A stretch of 64,000 bases of DNA, from NCBI GenBank assembly GCA_916048095.2, contig OU696591.1, positions 7,342,499 through 7,406,498 on the forward strand, written 5' to 3'. Each line of letters begins with the position of its first letter. Positions within the stretch are counted from its first letter, which is position 1. The notes beneath the pieces were generated by a model. It was not told where the DNA came from. It saw only the letters and a program-made list of their open reading frames with translations, and did no database searches. Source of the stretch: Sacculina carcini (lineage: Eukaryota > Arthropoda > Thecostraca > Sacculinidae). A program made the translations under genes and the position numbers. This document shows positions 1 through 12,560 of the stretch, one piece after another.

Positions 1-722
1 TACCGATCACCACAATCACTAATACCAATCACCACAATCACTAATACCAATCACCACAATCACTAATACCAATCACCACAATCACTAATACCAATCACCA
101 CAATCACTAATACCAATCATCACAATCACTAATACCAATCACCACAATCACTAATACCAATCACCACAATCACTAATACCAAGCACCACAATCACTAATA
201 CCAATCACCACAATCACTAATACCAAGCACCACAATCACTAATACCAATCACCACAATCACTAATACCAAGCACCACAATCACTAATACCAATAATCACA
301 ATCACTAATACCAAGCACCACAATCACTAATACCAATCATCACAATCACTAATATCAATCACCACAATCACTAATACCGATCACCACAATCACTAATACC
401 AATCACCACAATCACTAATACCAATCACCACAATCACTAATACCAATCACCACAATCACTAATACCAATCACCACAATCACTAATACCAATCATCACAAT
501 CACTAATATCAATCACCACAATCACTAATACCAATCACCACAATCACTAATACCAATCACCACAATCACTAATACCAATCATCACAATCACTAATACTAA
601 TCACCACAATCACTAATACCAATCATCACAATCACTAATACCAATCATCACAATCACTAATACCAATCACCACAATCACTAATACCAATCATCACAATCA
701 CTAATACCGATCACCACAATCG
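1..722. repeat. 22-bp satellite array
   Basis: About 33 head-to-tail copies of a 22-bp unit (taccaatcaccacaatcact plus aa). The copies differ mainly at two positions (cacc/catc and caat/caag). The array runs off the left edge of the window, so its true length is unknown. No coding frame of interest crosses it. Confidence 0.95.
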
Positions 723-935
723 TAATCAACCACACACAATGACAGCATACGGTAGCACCACTAAGAGTGCATAGACAAGCAGAAATGTTGCACAGAGCAA
801 CACAACTTGAGTGCAATGTTGACACCGTGTCGTGAATATTGCAGCTGGCTTGGTCAATGCGCACCAATATAATGGACAATATTAAAACAACACTACGATT
901 AACACCGCTTGTTTTCTGGTGAATATATGTGAGTG
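723..935. other. unique spacer, nothing recognised
   Basis: Short unique stretch between the 22-bp satellite and the Tigger element. No convincing exon or RNA gene was seen. Confidence 0.5.
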
Positions 936-2040
936 CAGAGTTACCTTGGAATACGAGTTTAAATACGAGTTACCTTGGAATAGGAGTTCGAACCAAGACC
1001 GAGCTCGTAAACCAATTCACTCGTATTCTGAAACGAATTTTCTTATTGAAATTAATGGAGTTCCATTTCATTCGTTCCAGGCTCAAAAAAATGAAAAAAC
1101 GCATAAACATGTTGAAGAAACGTATATATTTTTAATTACACAATGACTGCGTGGGCTTGATGTAGAGATCGGAAGGATGAGTGGAGTTACTGTGGAGAAA
1201 GTCCTCTGAATCAGAGCAATTCTCAACTCTCCTTATTTTTCTGAATTTCACTTCACTGGGACCAGGTTGTGGTTCAGAATCACTGTGCTGTCTTTTGGGT
1301 AGTTTCACCAAGAATCTGTCTAACGATGCTAGCTTTTCCCTGCGTTTTAGAATGTCTCTAAAATGTCATAGTGTATTCTCATTAAAGAAGTTAATTGTTC
1401 GGCCAGATACTTCTTTATTAGGGTGATGATTTTCAATAAAATCTTGCCAATCCCCCATTTTTCAAGGCATTGTTAATTTCACTGGAAGCAATGGTGTTCT
1501 TGTTACCCCCTCCTCCCCTGATGAAAGCCCTTCTATCACTTCTCTGCTGTTTCTTGTGAAGGTGTATAAGTTGGTCAGTTGCGAGTTCTTGAGTGTTCTC
1601 CACCACCAACTCCTCCAAACATCCGCCATCAACATCCAGCCCAAAGACTCCACACACTTGGTCTGGAGACCTTCAAAGTCTCGATCTTGGACCCAATCAG
1701 ACCATAATTTCCGCCAAGCAGAAATCAGATTCCTCACTGTCATGTGTGATGACATTTAAACAGATTACCATATCTAAATTACCATATTTAAATTACCATA
1801 TCTAAATTACCATATTTAAATTACCATATCTAAATTACCATATTGAAACTACCATATCTAAATTACCATATTGAAACTACCATATTGAAATGATCCTCAG
1901 GAAACTCACGCAAATGCTTTCCTCACATTTGCTCGTATTCTAATTTACCGCGCGTATTCTAGATAAATTTTAAACGAGTTGAAAGCCTCGTATTATAAAT
2001 TACTCGTATACTAAGTTACTCGTATTCCAAGGTTGCACCG
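936..2040 (-). mobile_element. Tigger/pogo-type DNA transposon, internally deleted
   Basis: The left end reads cagagttaccttggaatacg and the reverse complement of the right end reads cggtgcaaccttggaatacg. These are matching terminal inverted repeats of pogo/Tigger style, with further cgtattc/gaatacg motifs inside both ends. A TA follows the right end; the left flank is TG, probably a decayed TA. On the minus strand (about 1755 down to 1185) two frames carry the C-terminal part of a DDE transposase: an AWRKLW motif, an acidic stretch with ELATDQLIHLHKKQQ, then a FRDILKRR...LDRFL tail. The coding part is frameshifted near 1600 and has a stop, so it is dead. Catalytic D residues lie upstream in intact relatives and are missing here. 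Confidence 0.8.
1765..1889. repeat. 14-bp AT-rich tandem repeat inside the Tigger element
   Basis: About nine copies of a 14-bp unit (accatatctaaatt and variants). It sits just upstream of the transposase remnant, where the deleted part of the element would have been. Confidence 0.85.
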
Positions 2041-2135
2041 TACATGTATATATGCATATTTGTGGGAGCGGCCTCATAGCATGACCACATTCACTGAAAA
2101 TCACAATTCACACGATACAGGTGAATAAGTCACCC

Positions 2136-2136
<1 letters not shown>

Positions 2137-2214
<78 letters not shown>

Positions 2215-2310
2215 CTGGCTGACGCAATAGCGAGGTGACAAAATGGCCACGCTAAACGAGCAGACAAAATAGTGGGTGTGTACGTGTATGTGTGTGTGTA
2301 TGTGTGTGTG

Positions 2311-2405
<95 letters not shown>

Positions 2406-2406
2406 T
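2137..2406. repeat. two (GT)n microsatellites
   Basis: Two runs of GT dinucleotides, about 2139-2211 and 2305-2404, separated by about 65 bp of unique sequence and a short imperfect GT stretch. No coding meaning. Confidence 0.98.
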
Positions 2407-2539
2407 TCACACGCCATGAGTGTGCTAGATGAGAACATATACAAACATATTCTATTACAATGACAACACGAATCAGCACCGAAACTCAGTCAAAATAATC
2501 AATAATAAACCACCACAAATAATGCCACTGACAAACTGA

Positions 2540-2890
2540 CACTGACACACACACACACTGACACATAAGCATACACACACCCACAAACTGACACAAACTG
2601 ACACAAACACAGATACACACACACTGACACATAAGCTGACACACACACTGACACAAACTGACACACTGACACACACTAACACACTGACACACACTGACAC
2701 ACTAACACACTGACACACACTGACACAAACTGACACAAACTGACACACACATACACACACTGACACTGACACATAAACTGACACATAAGCTGACACACAA
2801 ACAGACACATAAGCATACACACACACCCACAAACTGACACACACACACACACAAACTGACACACTGACACACACACATACACTGACACAG
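2540..2890. repeat. degenerate CA/TGACAC minisatellite
   Basis: Irregular array of actgacac and acacac blocks. It resembles the reverse complement of the GTGTGTCA array at 29.8-30.6 kb. Confidence 0.9.
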
Positions 2891-3018
2891 GCGGTAATCA
2901 ACGAGCTTGACACAAACAGACCGAGGATGAAGTGAATGAGACACTGATATTTCTCACTAACATCGTCCATTTTGAATCACATTACATTGTGTATGTTCGT
3001 CTGTCTGAATGTGTGTAT

Positions 3019-3674
<656 letters not shown>

Positions 3675-4033
3675 GCGACCTGTGATACACAAAATCACTG
3701 AGCACACACAAATACATACACAGGTCAAATACATGCGCACCAACAAGCTCACACACACACACATACACACACATATATATGGCAATGTCAACATTAACAC
3801 GATAACAATAACAATAACAGCACAACGTGTTAGCCCAGAGGATTGTAATATTTCTACTTTCATTATTCAATTCTTCTAAATGAGCCAACTCATTTCATTT
3901 TACAATTAACAACGTTGAGAAATGCAATAAATTAAGTTTTTCCAGCAAATGACATTAAGGAAAATCGATAGAAACTAATAGAAAAACGACTTCAGAATGA
4001 TAAAACACACATATTAATTCTACTGTGCCACCT

Positions 4034-4405
4034 TTATTCCCCAGTTGTCAGTGCCTCCATTCTGTCTCCAATTATAGTGAAGCTAGATAGTGCAGTGTCT
4101 AGTTGACCTTGTGTGTCTGCTGGTGACAAATGAGCTCTGAGTTTATAGTGAGGAACTTGATCACTGATCAAACTGAACACCTCCAGCTCAGCAACACCAT
4201 TCTCTCTGTCAGTACAACCCTCTGTATTACCAACACACACACACACACAATAAAAACAGATAAATGTTAATCATATTCTCTAAATAACAGTGCGATATGC
4301 TCAAATGTTTACAAGAGCGTCAATTCAACCAACTTTATTTATCTGTGCCGGATATTTCATTCTCATCTCATACTGTGTTGTGTATTTTCCACAATAAAAT
4401 ATGAA

Positions 4406-4477
<72 letters not shown>

Positions 4478-4831
4478 CTTGTACAGCTGGTACAGAATGA
4501 GGAGATGTTTTAAGAACAACAGCTGGTTTTACAGTGACGGTAATAATCCACACACAATATTAATTGAAAACGTTGTGTTCGTTAAGCAGTTATGGCTCGA
4601 TAACTCGTGCCAATTGTCTCTGTGTTCCCCCACTGTCTTATATTAATCTTGCATGCTGTTGTGACACATAAACTTACTTACTTACAATAGCTTAACACTG
4701 GATATTACTACCACACTGTCACTGCTACACAAACACACACAAACACACACAAACATACACATACATAACCGCGTGCACTCACACTGACAAATGAACTACG
4801 TGTGTCTGATACAACAGCATCGAGTGATTCG
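4034..4831 (-). CDS. possible two-exon 3' end of an unidentified minus-strand gene
   Basis: The likely terminal exon is 4034-4221. An AG acceptor (aatacag) precedes an open frame beginning GCTDRENG, through FSLISDQVPHYKLRAH and TQGQLDTALSSF, to a TAA stop. A candidate upstream exon, 4785-4831, encodes ESLDAVVSDTRSSFV. With its gtgtga donor the two join in phase 1. A stronger gtgagt donor four bases on would break that phase, so the join is uncertain. No domain is recognised. The frame has non-repetitive composition and a splice acceptor, which is why it is kept. Confidence 0.35.
4401..4475. repeat. (CA)n microsatellite
   Basis: Nearly pure CA dinucleotide run of about 70 bp. Confidence 0.98.
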
Positions 4832-4856
4832 CTAGTGACAACACCACTCACCATCA

Positions 4857-4897
<41 letters not shown>

Positions 4898-5300
4898 ACG
4901 CCATCACCTGGCGATTTACAATTACGTCAGACACCAACACACACACATAGACACACACACACACTTATATCCGGTATGTGCGCACTCATGTACACATGCA
5001 TGTGTTTACGTGTATATTCATTGTTCAATTTAGTAAACAAACACACACACACACATATATATTATGTGTATTTGTATATATTGCTGGGTGGAACGCATGT
5101 GAGGGGTCCTCAGCTTATTTTCTCTTATAAAGGTGGTCCTTGGTTGAAAACAGTTTGAGAACCTGTGATATAGCACACACGCTGGTGATGGACAAATAAG
5201 ATGAACATTAAGCGTGACATATATCATTAGGACCAGTGGTACATCACCTGTGGACCTCATCCACTTCTGGAGAATGGAGGAGTTGACAGGAGGAGAACAA

Positions 5301-5780
5301 AATGCTGAACTCATTGACAATGTGTGTTTTATCAATGAGAAATGCTGAACTCATTGACAATGTGTGTTTTATCAATGAGAAATGCTGAACTCGTTGACAA
5401 TGTGTATTTTATCAATGAGAAATGCTGAACTCATTGACAATGTGTGTTTTATCAATGAGAAATGCTGAACTCATTGACAATGTGTGTTTTATCAATGAGA
5501 AATGCTGAACACGTTGACAATGTGTATTTTATCAATTAGAAATGCTGAACACATTGACAATGTGTGTTTTATCAATGAGAAATGCTGAACTCATTGACAA
5601 TGTGTGTTTTATCAATGAGAAATGCTGAACTCATTGACAATGTGTGTTTTATCAATGAGAAATGCTGAACTCATTGACAATGTTTGTTTTATCAATGAGA
5701 AATGCTGAACACATTGACAATGTTTGTTTTATCAATGAGAAATGCTGAACTCATTGACAATGTGTGTTTTATCAATGAGA
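5301..5780. repeat. 40-bp minisatellite, 12 copies
   Basis: Exactly 12 in-register copies of a 40-bp unit beginning aatgctgaactcattgacaa. The few substitutions recur in several units (tcattg/tcgttg/acattg, tgtgtg/tgtttg). Confidence 0.97.
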
Positions 5781-6640
5781 AGTGGTATATTTTTGTTTAT
5801 AATCACTCCTAGAGTAAAAGGAATTATATAGCGTGCAATAGGAAACATGGAAACATTGTCATACAGAAACACGGAGCGGAAACAACATTTATTAAGCTTA
5901 TTAGCAGCACTAGCAATGAGTAACATGACATATACACTGAGCTTTAAATACTGAAACAATTTCGGTTAACAAGATGAGTTAATGAGTATGAAAGATATTA
6001 TCGGCCTTACTAGTTTCTAAATTTTCTTCACCAAAAACATAAATTATCGCAGATAATGGAGAAATTCGAGCAAAACAGAAAGACGAGGCAGATGATAGGC
6101 ACGAGAAGAAGCAATAAAACAAATTTTATAACTTGACAGACACGTTATAAAATGGCATGTTATATAACAAATTTATATAACTAGGAGAAATGGAATTTGA
6201 TAAATAAAGAACTAGAATAGTGTGAGAAAAATAAACAAACAAATATGACGAAAATCAAAGACAAATAGCAAATGCAGAAGCTGAGTGGAAATCAGGCAGA
6301 ATGAAGTGATCAAAGCGATATTCAACAAATTCTGGGTGCAAAATCAGATACTAAGATTAATGAATGATAAATGATAATAAGGAAGTTAATAGCAGTGATA
6401 AACATTTAGTAGCGGATCCAAAGTGCAATTTCGCAGGGCTGAATTATGTATGAGTGACTAGGTAGCGTGTGAAAGTCATGACTTGGGGCATTTGTCAATT
6501 ATATATACACACATTAACACGCAACGTGCGAATATGCTTAGCGATAATGCATATATCAACTAATTCTACAGGAACATATTTCTATTGACCTATTACAGTG
6601 AATATCTTGGCTATGCGGAGTTGATGGAGAGATTTTGGAA
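5781..6640. other. AT-rich spacer, nothing recognised
   Basis: AT-rich unique DNA. I see no exon with splice signals, RNA gene or repeat family member. Confidence 0.5.
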
Positions 6641-6734
6641 ACGTCAGTCCCGTGGCTCCAATCTGCATCTATTCCTGCACGAGCCGGCATGAAGCACACA
6701 AGAGACGGGCTCCTATCACGGGCTACTCACAGTG

Positions 6735-7172
6735 TTAGCCGAGCACGTGACAGCGAACACGAGCATCCCTCACCAGTAATAGTGGCGACATCCCTGCATG
6801 CAGACATGGAGGATCAGACAGCCCGCCCGCCTCCACTTCACGTCCAACAGCCGGCCTGTCTTCTAACACGAGCCTGGTCGCATCAGCACTACAAGCACCT
6901 CCAGGTTGACAGCAAAAACCACTGACACACACACACAGGTCAATAGACTATCGGAATAAATTACCGAGAGAAATTGTCAACCACACACCACAATGCAAAT
7001 TGTTGTTTAATTTTAAAAACAAAAATATGAGCTGTGGCAGGCAGGAGCTACGAGTCTTTGATTCATTTCTGCGGAAATAAATCGGTGGTAACACACATAC
7101 ACACACAGACACACACACGTACATGTGGCACTGGACAGGCATATAAAAATAAAGTACACAATCACATCGACA
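6735..7172 (-). CDS. candidate fifth membrane-protein paralog (exon pair) or other GC-rich exon
   Basis: The segment 6640-6930 is unusually GC-rich for the region, suggesting coding DNA. In one reading, a 50-bp exon (7123-7172, acceptor ggcaacag, donor gtacgt) encodes hydrophobic VDVIVYFIFICLSSAT. It joins in phase 1 to 6863-6921, which encodes FAVNLEVLVVLMRPGSC and a stop. That resembles the split transmembrane exons of genes A, A2, B and C, although those use phase 2. In the other reading, the last exon continues in a different frame (GFCCQPGGACSADATR...) to a stop at 6735. The two readings exclude each other and I cannot choose. Confidence 0.3.
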
Positions 7173-7257
7173 CTGTTGCCAAATGAAGAATGTGTGTGCC
7201 GTCTGAGATAGCACGAGCCAGCTGTAACACGAGCATCAACCTGCTCTACACTTATCA

Positions 7258-7483
7258 GGTCTAGGCTAAACGTGTAAAGTTTCAAGAACATTAAAAACGC
7301 TAATTCATTAAAAACGCTTAAAAACGCACAAAAACGTTTCTATATTTTTCATAGATTTTAGGTTAAGTTTAGCTGGTTAGGTTAGGTTAGGTTTAGTTAG
7401 GTTAGGTCGGTACTGAAAGAAATTCGTTGAATCAAATTTTCTAAATCTAATGTTCTTGATTACAGACACCTATAGTTTCAACC
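7258..7483 (+). mobile_element. MITE with 9-bp target duplication, copy 1 (Mutator-like?)
   Basis: 226-bp element. Its ends, ggtctaggctaaacgtgt and the reverse complement of agtttcaacc, together with the inner inverted pair tcaagaacatta / taatgttcttga, match two other copies in this window. The flanks cacttatca and gacttacca agree at 7 of 9 bases. It carries no gene. The middle holds ttaggttaggttagg, which resembles a telomere repeat by sequence only. Confidence 0.75.
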
Positions 7484-7507
7484 GACTTACCACGGCCTTG
7501 CCAAATG

Positions 7508-7702
7508 TTGTTGTTATTGGTGTTTTAAGCGCGCACCAGCCAGTTTAGACTATATGATGCGCCCCCCACTGTGCGCCCATCTACAGTGGTGACTCCCGGT
7601 CGACTCAAGCGGAGGTGTTAATGAACAAACCCGGGCCAGGATTCTAACCGCGAACCTCTGACACGAGAGTTCAGCGCCTAACCACTGAGCTACTCGGCAG
7701 CT
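7508..7702 (-). mobile_element. tRNA-derived SINE, minus strand
   Basis: On the minus strand the 5' part is tRNA-like: an A-box-like tagctcagtggttaggcg and a B-box-like ggttagaatcc region. It is followed by an unrelated body and an aacaacaac tail. It lies 25 bp from the MITE and 170 bp from a second SINE type. Confidence 0.65.
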
Positions 7703-7871
7703 CTTGCCAAATGTGATATCGTGCATATGTTGCAAATGTACCGCCGTTTTCCAGTTAGTCACATTACTACAACACCTTTGATAAGGTGGTTAAGCAAGAT
7801 TTAGCAGCGCACACACCGACACGTCATCAACAGACTCATGACTCGATAATCATGTCGTGGCCTCATAGTCC

Positions 7872-8140
7872 GCCTCGCAGCCGAGTGGCTAAGACGCACG
7901 CTCTATGCACGAGAGGTCCAGGTTCGATTCCCTGGCGAGGTGAAACGGATGGGTTAGTTTCTTAAAGTGATAGCCCAAATGCCGCAAGGCGGGTTTCGTG
8001 TGCGCGCAGCCGTAAAGTTTTCTGTGCTGGCCGTGACTGCGAGATAACCTGTGTGTGGCGGCCGGACCTGCGGTGTGTCAGCCGGGGCCGTGAGGTTTTG
8101 CTCCCGCAAAATTACACGCCAACACAGCCTTCTCTACTGC
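7872..8140 (+). mobile_element. tRNA-derived SINE, second type
   Basis: The head, 7872-7941, folds like a tRNA. The acceptor strands gcctcgc and gcgaggt pair, the D-arm is gccgagtggctaagacgc, and the T-arm is ccaggttcgattccctgg. It is followed by a GC-rich body unlike any tRNA trailer, so a SINE is more likely than a tRNA gene. A decayed relative of the body is visible at about 11870-11990 (gcggtgtgtcaaccgagac). Confidence 0.6.
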
Positions 8141-8149
8141 TGTGTTCAA

Positions 8150-8898
8150 ATGCGTAATTATATTATATAATGTCGTGTCCTGGAAATGGCCTAGTTATCA
8201 ATTTACTGCGAAACAACATCTTCCAAGACACAACTAATTGAAACGACACTAAATACGGATATGCGAAATAACCAAAATATTGAACAATAATCAATATCAC
8301 GATAAAAAGTGAAAAATTACGCACAAAACACACCTGAAACTTTGCCAATGTCGTACACCCCAGAGCAGAACAATAAAAGACTCAAATGTGTCCGTCAAGG
8401 ACAGAGGAATCTTTCTGGGTTTGCATGCACCCCAACCGTGTTTTAAAACTGTTTCTACGGCGCCCACATAAAGCTGATTCTTGAGAAACAGTTATCAACA
8501 AACAGTTGTTATCGAGTGGCAGCTCTCACCAAATTTATTTGATGACATAAGTGCCGCTTTTACGACGTTCGTGGTCTTCTGAAAATCTACTCACGTGACG
8601 CTTTGCTAGTGCGCTTGTGTCCTAATTATAAGGTTGCACAGGGTAATGTTACCCTCGGTTCATGCCGTTTATTCCAGGCGTTGTTTATTTGAAAGCGTTC
8701 ACCCATTGCGCTGTGTGTTTATTCAATACGAAGCTTGTAGACTTCTGTAAACTGCGCTGTTTTCAAACAACAATGCTTTTATATATTTCCTTTACCTGAA
8801 GCCCTTGTTTTATCATTTTGCATTGCGTTCAAATCTTGATTAATTGGTTTCACGGATCTCAAACATCACGAGCTCGTTTTTTATCGCTTTATTTTCAG
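8150..8898. other. upstream region or intron of NOC4L
   Basis: AT-rich sequence ending in a good 3' splice site (tttattttcag, to 8898). No exon for the missing NOC4L N-terminus could be found here. Confidence 0.4.
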
Positions 8899-10106
8899 AT
8901 ATGGTAATCAAGGAAACCATGAAGTGCGCCGGAAAAAAGCGGTCTGCACTTTTGTCTGATTCAGGTTTTGTATTACCCGGTAAAAATCGTCCTGTTGCTA
9001 AATTCTCTTCAAAGAGCAAGGTCACGCGGCCAGCCAAAAAGCTGCGGTCCGTGATTGCGGGCATGTTTTCGACGAGCGAGGACCGTCGAGAGCACATCGT
9101 ACAGCTGTTTAGAAAGGTTTTCCGTGTTCATCAGCCGGCGAATTTTGTGTCGATCGTCCGAGACTGCATTGTACAGCTGGGCGACTCTCCCACGACCATG
9201 CTGATTGAAAACGTCTTCTCTGTGCTCAAACTTCTCAACCCTGAGCCAGCGTCTGCCGAGCTGAAAGATACTGCAGATTCGGCGCAACAACAGGAGGCGG
9301 ATGCGTTCGACGCCGCCTGGCTGCGTTTCCTCGACTGGCCGCTGTCGCCGGCGGTGCGTCGGCGCGTGCTGCGACTGCTTCCTGATCGCGTGATGCCGCG
9401 CTTCCATCACGCACTGCGTCTGGCCGACTTTCTGCTCGACTCGTACGAGCGCGGCGGCGTTTGCTCCGTGCTGGCGCTGCACGGCGTCTTCTTGTTGATG
9501 CACAACTACAGCTTCGAGTATCCAGCATTCTACGCCAAACTCTACAATCTTTTGCAGCCGAACACACTGCGCACGCGCCACGCCACTCGTTTTCTGCAGT
9601 TGCTCGAGCTATTTTTACGTTCTGGCTACCTTCCTCTGTACCTGGCTGCTGCGTTTGCCAAACGACTGGCCCGTCTGTCATTGCAGGCTCCGACGCCTTT
9701 GCAACGCGGCCTGCTGGTGCTCGTGTGCAACTTGACCGTGCGACATGCAGCCCTGCACGCGCCTCTCTGTGCCAGCGAGGACGCACCAGTGCATATGGCC
9801 GACGGAGATCCGTACGACGCGAGTGAGACGGATCCTGCGCATTGTGGGGCACTGAACTCTTGTTTGTGGGAGGTGTCGTCGCTGCGCAATCACGTGTGTC
9901 CTGCTGTGTGTCGCGCGGCAGGCTTTATGGGTGGCGGTCCGGTGGAGAAAGAGCGCGCCACCAAGCAGATGTTCGACAACAGCTACGATCAGATGATGCA
10001 GCAAGAGCTGGACAGAAGAGCTTCACAAGTTCCTGTAACTTTTCATCGTCCACAAGGACTGCTTATGTGTCCCGAAGACATGCTCAATGAGCTGTGGTTT
10101 ATCTGA
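8899..10106 (+). CDS. NOC4L: NOC4L, nucleolar complex protein 4 homolog (C-terminal two thirds)
   Basis: Nucleolar protein of the CBF/Mak21 family. In yeast and human it works with Nop14 in 40S subunit maturation and export. One long exon encodes 401 residues from the ATG at 8901. Family hallmarks are in order: WLRFLDWPL near residue 133; a VMPRFHHALRLADFL helix; VLALHGVFLLMHNYSFEYP; FYAKLYNLLQP; RFLQLLELFLRSGYLP; the strongly conserved AAFAKRLARLSL; then DPYDASETDPA, SLWEVSSLRNH and a C-terminal FHRPQGLL. The human protein is about 516 residues; the part matching its first 190 or so is absent. A splice acceptor sits two bases before the ATG, so upstream exons are possible, or the ATG starts a short form. 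GC content is far above the flanks. ZCCHC10 follows on the same strand. Confidence 0.92.
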
Positions 10107-11214
10107 TAATATATGAACGTTGTCTCATGTGTGTTTCCATGTGCTTGACATGCTTCAGAATATATTGCTAAATTTTTACAACCTGTGTTTTTGCCTCTTC
10201 ATTTTTTTAGTTCACGTTGTATTTGAGTATTCCATCTCCAATGTCTTTTGTCCGTGTCAAGTTATATATTTTAGACATGCGTATTATACGCTTTTGAAGA
10301 GGATTTATTTGTAAGTTATCTATCGCTTTGGCTCGCTTGGGGGGAGTTGAGTGGGACTAAGAAAAGTTGAGGGGTCTTGGCGAAGAATGAAGAGCTACAC
10401 TCGAACGCTGACTACATACTATTATAATAAGAGACTGGGGCACACTGATTCAGTCCTCGAACTTGAAACAAAAGTACACAGCTTCATTTACAGTAGTAAG
10501 AAATTGTAATGTCCAGGTAATGTTTCAATATGTATTGTGAAGCCCCAAGCTAGTATGCTGTTTCAATATGTATTGTGAAGCCCCAAGCTATCGTGGTCGT
10601 ATGTGGCTGAGCTGGTCACATTTGTAGCGCTTTATCTGTTTGAGTTTTGTTTAAAACGAAGTTTACAGATTGTTATATCGGAATGCCTATTGCCAAATTT
10701 GACCCTTTTAAAAACCGGTGAATACATATTTATATTTAGTCGAACGGTTTTTATCTATGTTTAGCGTAGCGTTGTTGTCGTTGTTGTTGTAGCGGGTGAT
10801 GTTACCGTGCCCTTTTTTATTTTTCACATTTTAATATTTATGTGCATTTAGTTATACGGGCAATGTTAAATTTTGGTTTCCAATCAGTGATATTTTGGCA
10901 TCCCGATTTTTCAAGTTTTTTATCTTCCCATATTTTGTGCACATACTGTCGTTATGTGGGTGGCGGATGCGAGTTTTGTTTTTGTTTTTGCGATTGTGTT
11001 TTCAAGATATATGTACTTTTGACCTGAAGTTCACTGTACTGGTCAATTTTTGGTGAGAAATATTTTAGATAAAAATAGAGTGTTTATACTATTTATAATT
11101 GTAAATTAAGTTAATAAGAATTTCATTGGAACAATTTTACAGCCACACAATGTACAGCTCCTGCGTCAGTGTTTTGTGTTCATAACTTGTGTTTTAATGT
11201 TCTTTTTTTCGCAG
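10107..11214. other. NOC4L 3' UTR and ZCCHC10 upstream region or first intron
   Basis: AT-rich, no long coding frame. A perfect 32-bp duplication (tgtttcaatatgtattgtga onward) occurs at about 10519-10550 and 10559-10590. The first coding exon of ZCCHC10 should lie here but is too short to place. Confidence 0.5.
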
Positions 11215-12322
11215 CGATCCTCCAGCTGATTCGGTGCGTTGTCAGAAATGCCTGCAAATGGGTCACTGGACTTACCAGTGCACCAACCAGCGCAAGTACG
11301 TGCACCGCGACTCCCGCACCAAAACTCTGCGACGAAAAATCAAAGAGGTCGACGAGCAGCAGAAAGTGGATAACCTGTAAGTATGGGAACACTGCGGCGC
11401 TCCTTTTATCAGTCATGAATGTAGACAAGAAGTAGCGAGGACATAGCCGCACGAGGCCTAGAAACCGTCTAGTCTAGAAAGCGTCAAGGATTAAAAACTG
11501 GCGGATCAAGAAGGGGTCTGAGAGGGGCTGAAGTCCTCCCCAAAATTCTTTCAAAATTAACTCCTCATAACCAAGAGGCTCACTAAAAGACGTCAAGAGA
11601 ATATAATTTTGTAGAATGTGTTGATATAAGCATTATCGCAAAGACGTTGCATAATGATGCATGTACATGACTGATCGTCCCAAAATTTCAGTCTCCCAAA
11701 ATTAATTCAGCCCCTCCGAAACTCTGGATCCGCTGCTGTGATGAAATGATATTGTGGGTAGTCAAGGCTGCGAGTTGTTATCAAATATACAACAGGGCGG
11801 CTCGATGTGATCTGCCTGTGTTATTGTTCACGAAACTTGACTGCCGGCTCATTACGCTTGAGCTGAATTTCATGTGCGCAATCGGGCAGTCATATCTGAT
11901 GTTCGCGACTTGAATTAGTTTTGCTAGCAGAGCTGCGGTGTGTCAACCGAGACGTCACGTTTTCTCCAGCAAATATCACGTGGTCTTAGTGTTAACGACT
12001 GGTCTCACTTGCTGAATTGTGCTGCTAACATGTTTGAGTAGAAGTAACGCGTTTTGTATTAACCAGGATGAAGGTGGTCGCCAAGAAGAAGTCTGATGTG
12101 TCTGAGCTCGTGCACTCGAGCGGCTCTACTACCTCTGACTCAAGCAGTGACTCAAGCAGTGACTCGGACAGTGACTCGGACAGTGACTCGGACAGTGACT
12201 CGGACAGTGACTCAGACAGTGACTCAAGCAGCAGTTCTTCTAGTTCCGGTAGTAGCAGCGATAGTGACAGCTCGCAATCGTCCACTGATACACCACAGGC
12301 CAAACAAATGAAGCGCTCTTAA
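11215..12322 (+). CDS. ZCCHC10: ZCCHC10-like zinc knuckle protein (two exons)
   Basis: Exon 11215-11376 (acceptor tttttcgcag, donor gtaagt) encodes [20 protein letters not shown] followed by [20 protein letters not shown]. This is the diagnostic CCHC zinc knuckle and basic block of ZCCHC10. It ends in phase 2 and joins exon 12067-12322 (acceptor aaccag), restoring a Leu. The second exon gives a lysine patch (KVVAKKKSD), then a long Ser/Asp tail with SDSD repeats and a short basic end (KQMKRS), as in the vertebrate protein. The 5' exon with the start codon was not found. The Ser/Asp tail comes from a gactcggacagt 12-bp microsatellite-like repeat. The protein is nuclear; its function is poorly known. 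Confidence 0.88.
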
Positions 12323-12560
12323 ATGAAGCCACAATGGACGTCTCATTCGTACTCTGCGCGTGAACGTAATGTATTAGGGCACTGGTGGATTTTGTGTTCT
12401 GTTTTGTGAATGCTATTTTTTCTCGTTTGTGGACTTGTTGAGTGAAAAGGTGTTGTTGTTTTGTGCGGGTTGGCGGTTCGTTCGGCGTATGAATCTCAAG
12501 TACTTGACCATTAACAATGATGACTGTTTAGTGTATAAGAGCAAGGAGTAATGGTTATAT

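Noticed and set aside
5085-5172. hAT 3' end (tttgagaacctg)
   Set aside because: Resembles a Charlie-like terminus but no partner end or target duplication was found.
7380-7410. Interstitial telomere repeat (TTAGG)
   Set aside because: Only a few units, and the same core occurs in all three MITE copies, so it belongs to the element.
7872-7941. Functional tRNA gene
   Set aside because: Cloverleaf is plausible, but it continues into a SINE body with a decayed relative at 11.9 kb, and no pol III terminator follows directly.
9009-9889. Antisense frames of up to 205 residues
   Set aside because: Shadows of the GC-rich NOC4L exon with no family match.
12025-12303. Minus-strand LSES-repeat frame
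   Set aside because: Reverse complement of the Ser/Asp tail of ZCCHC10.
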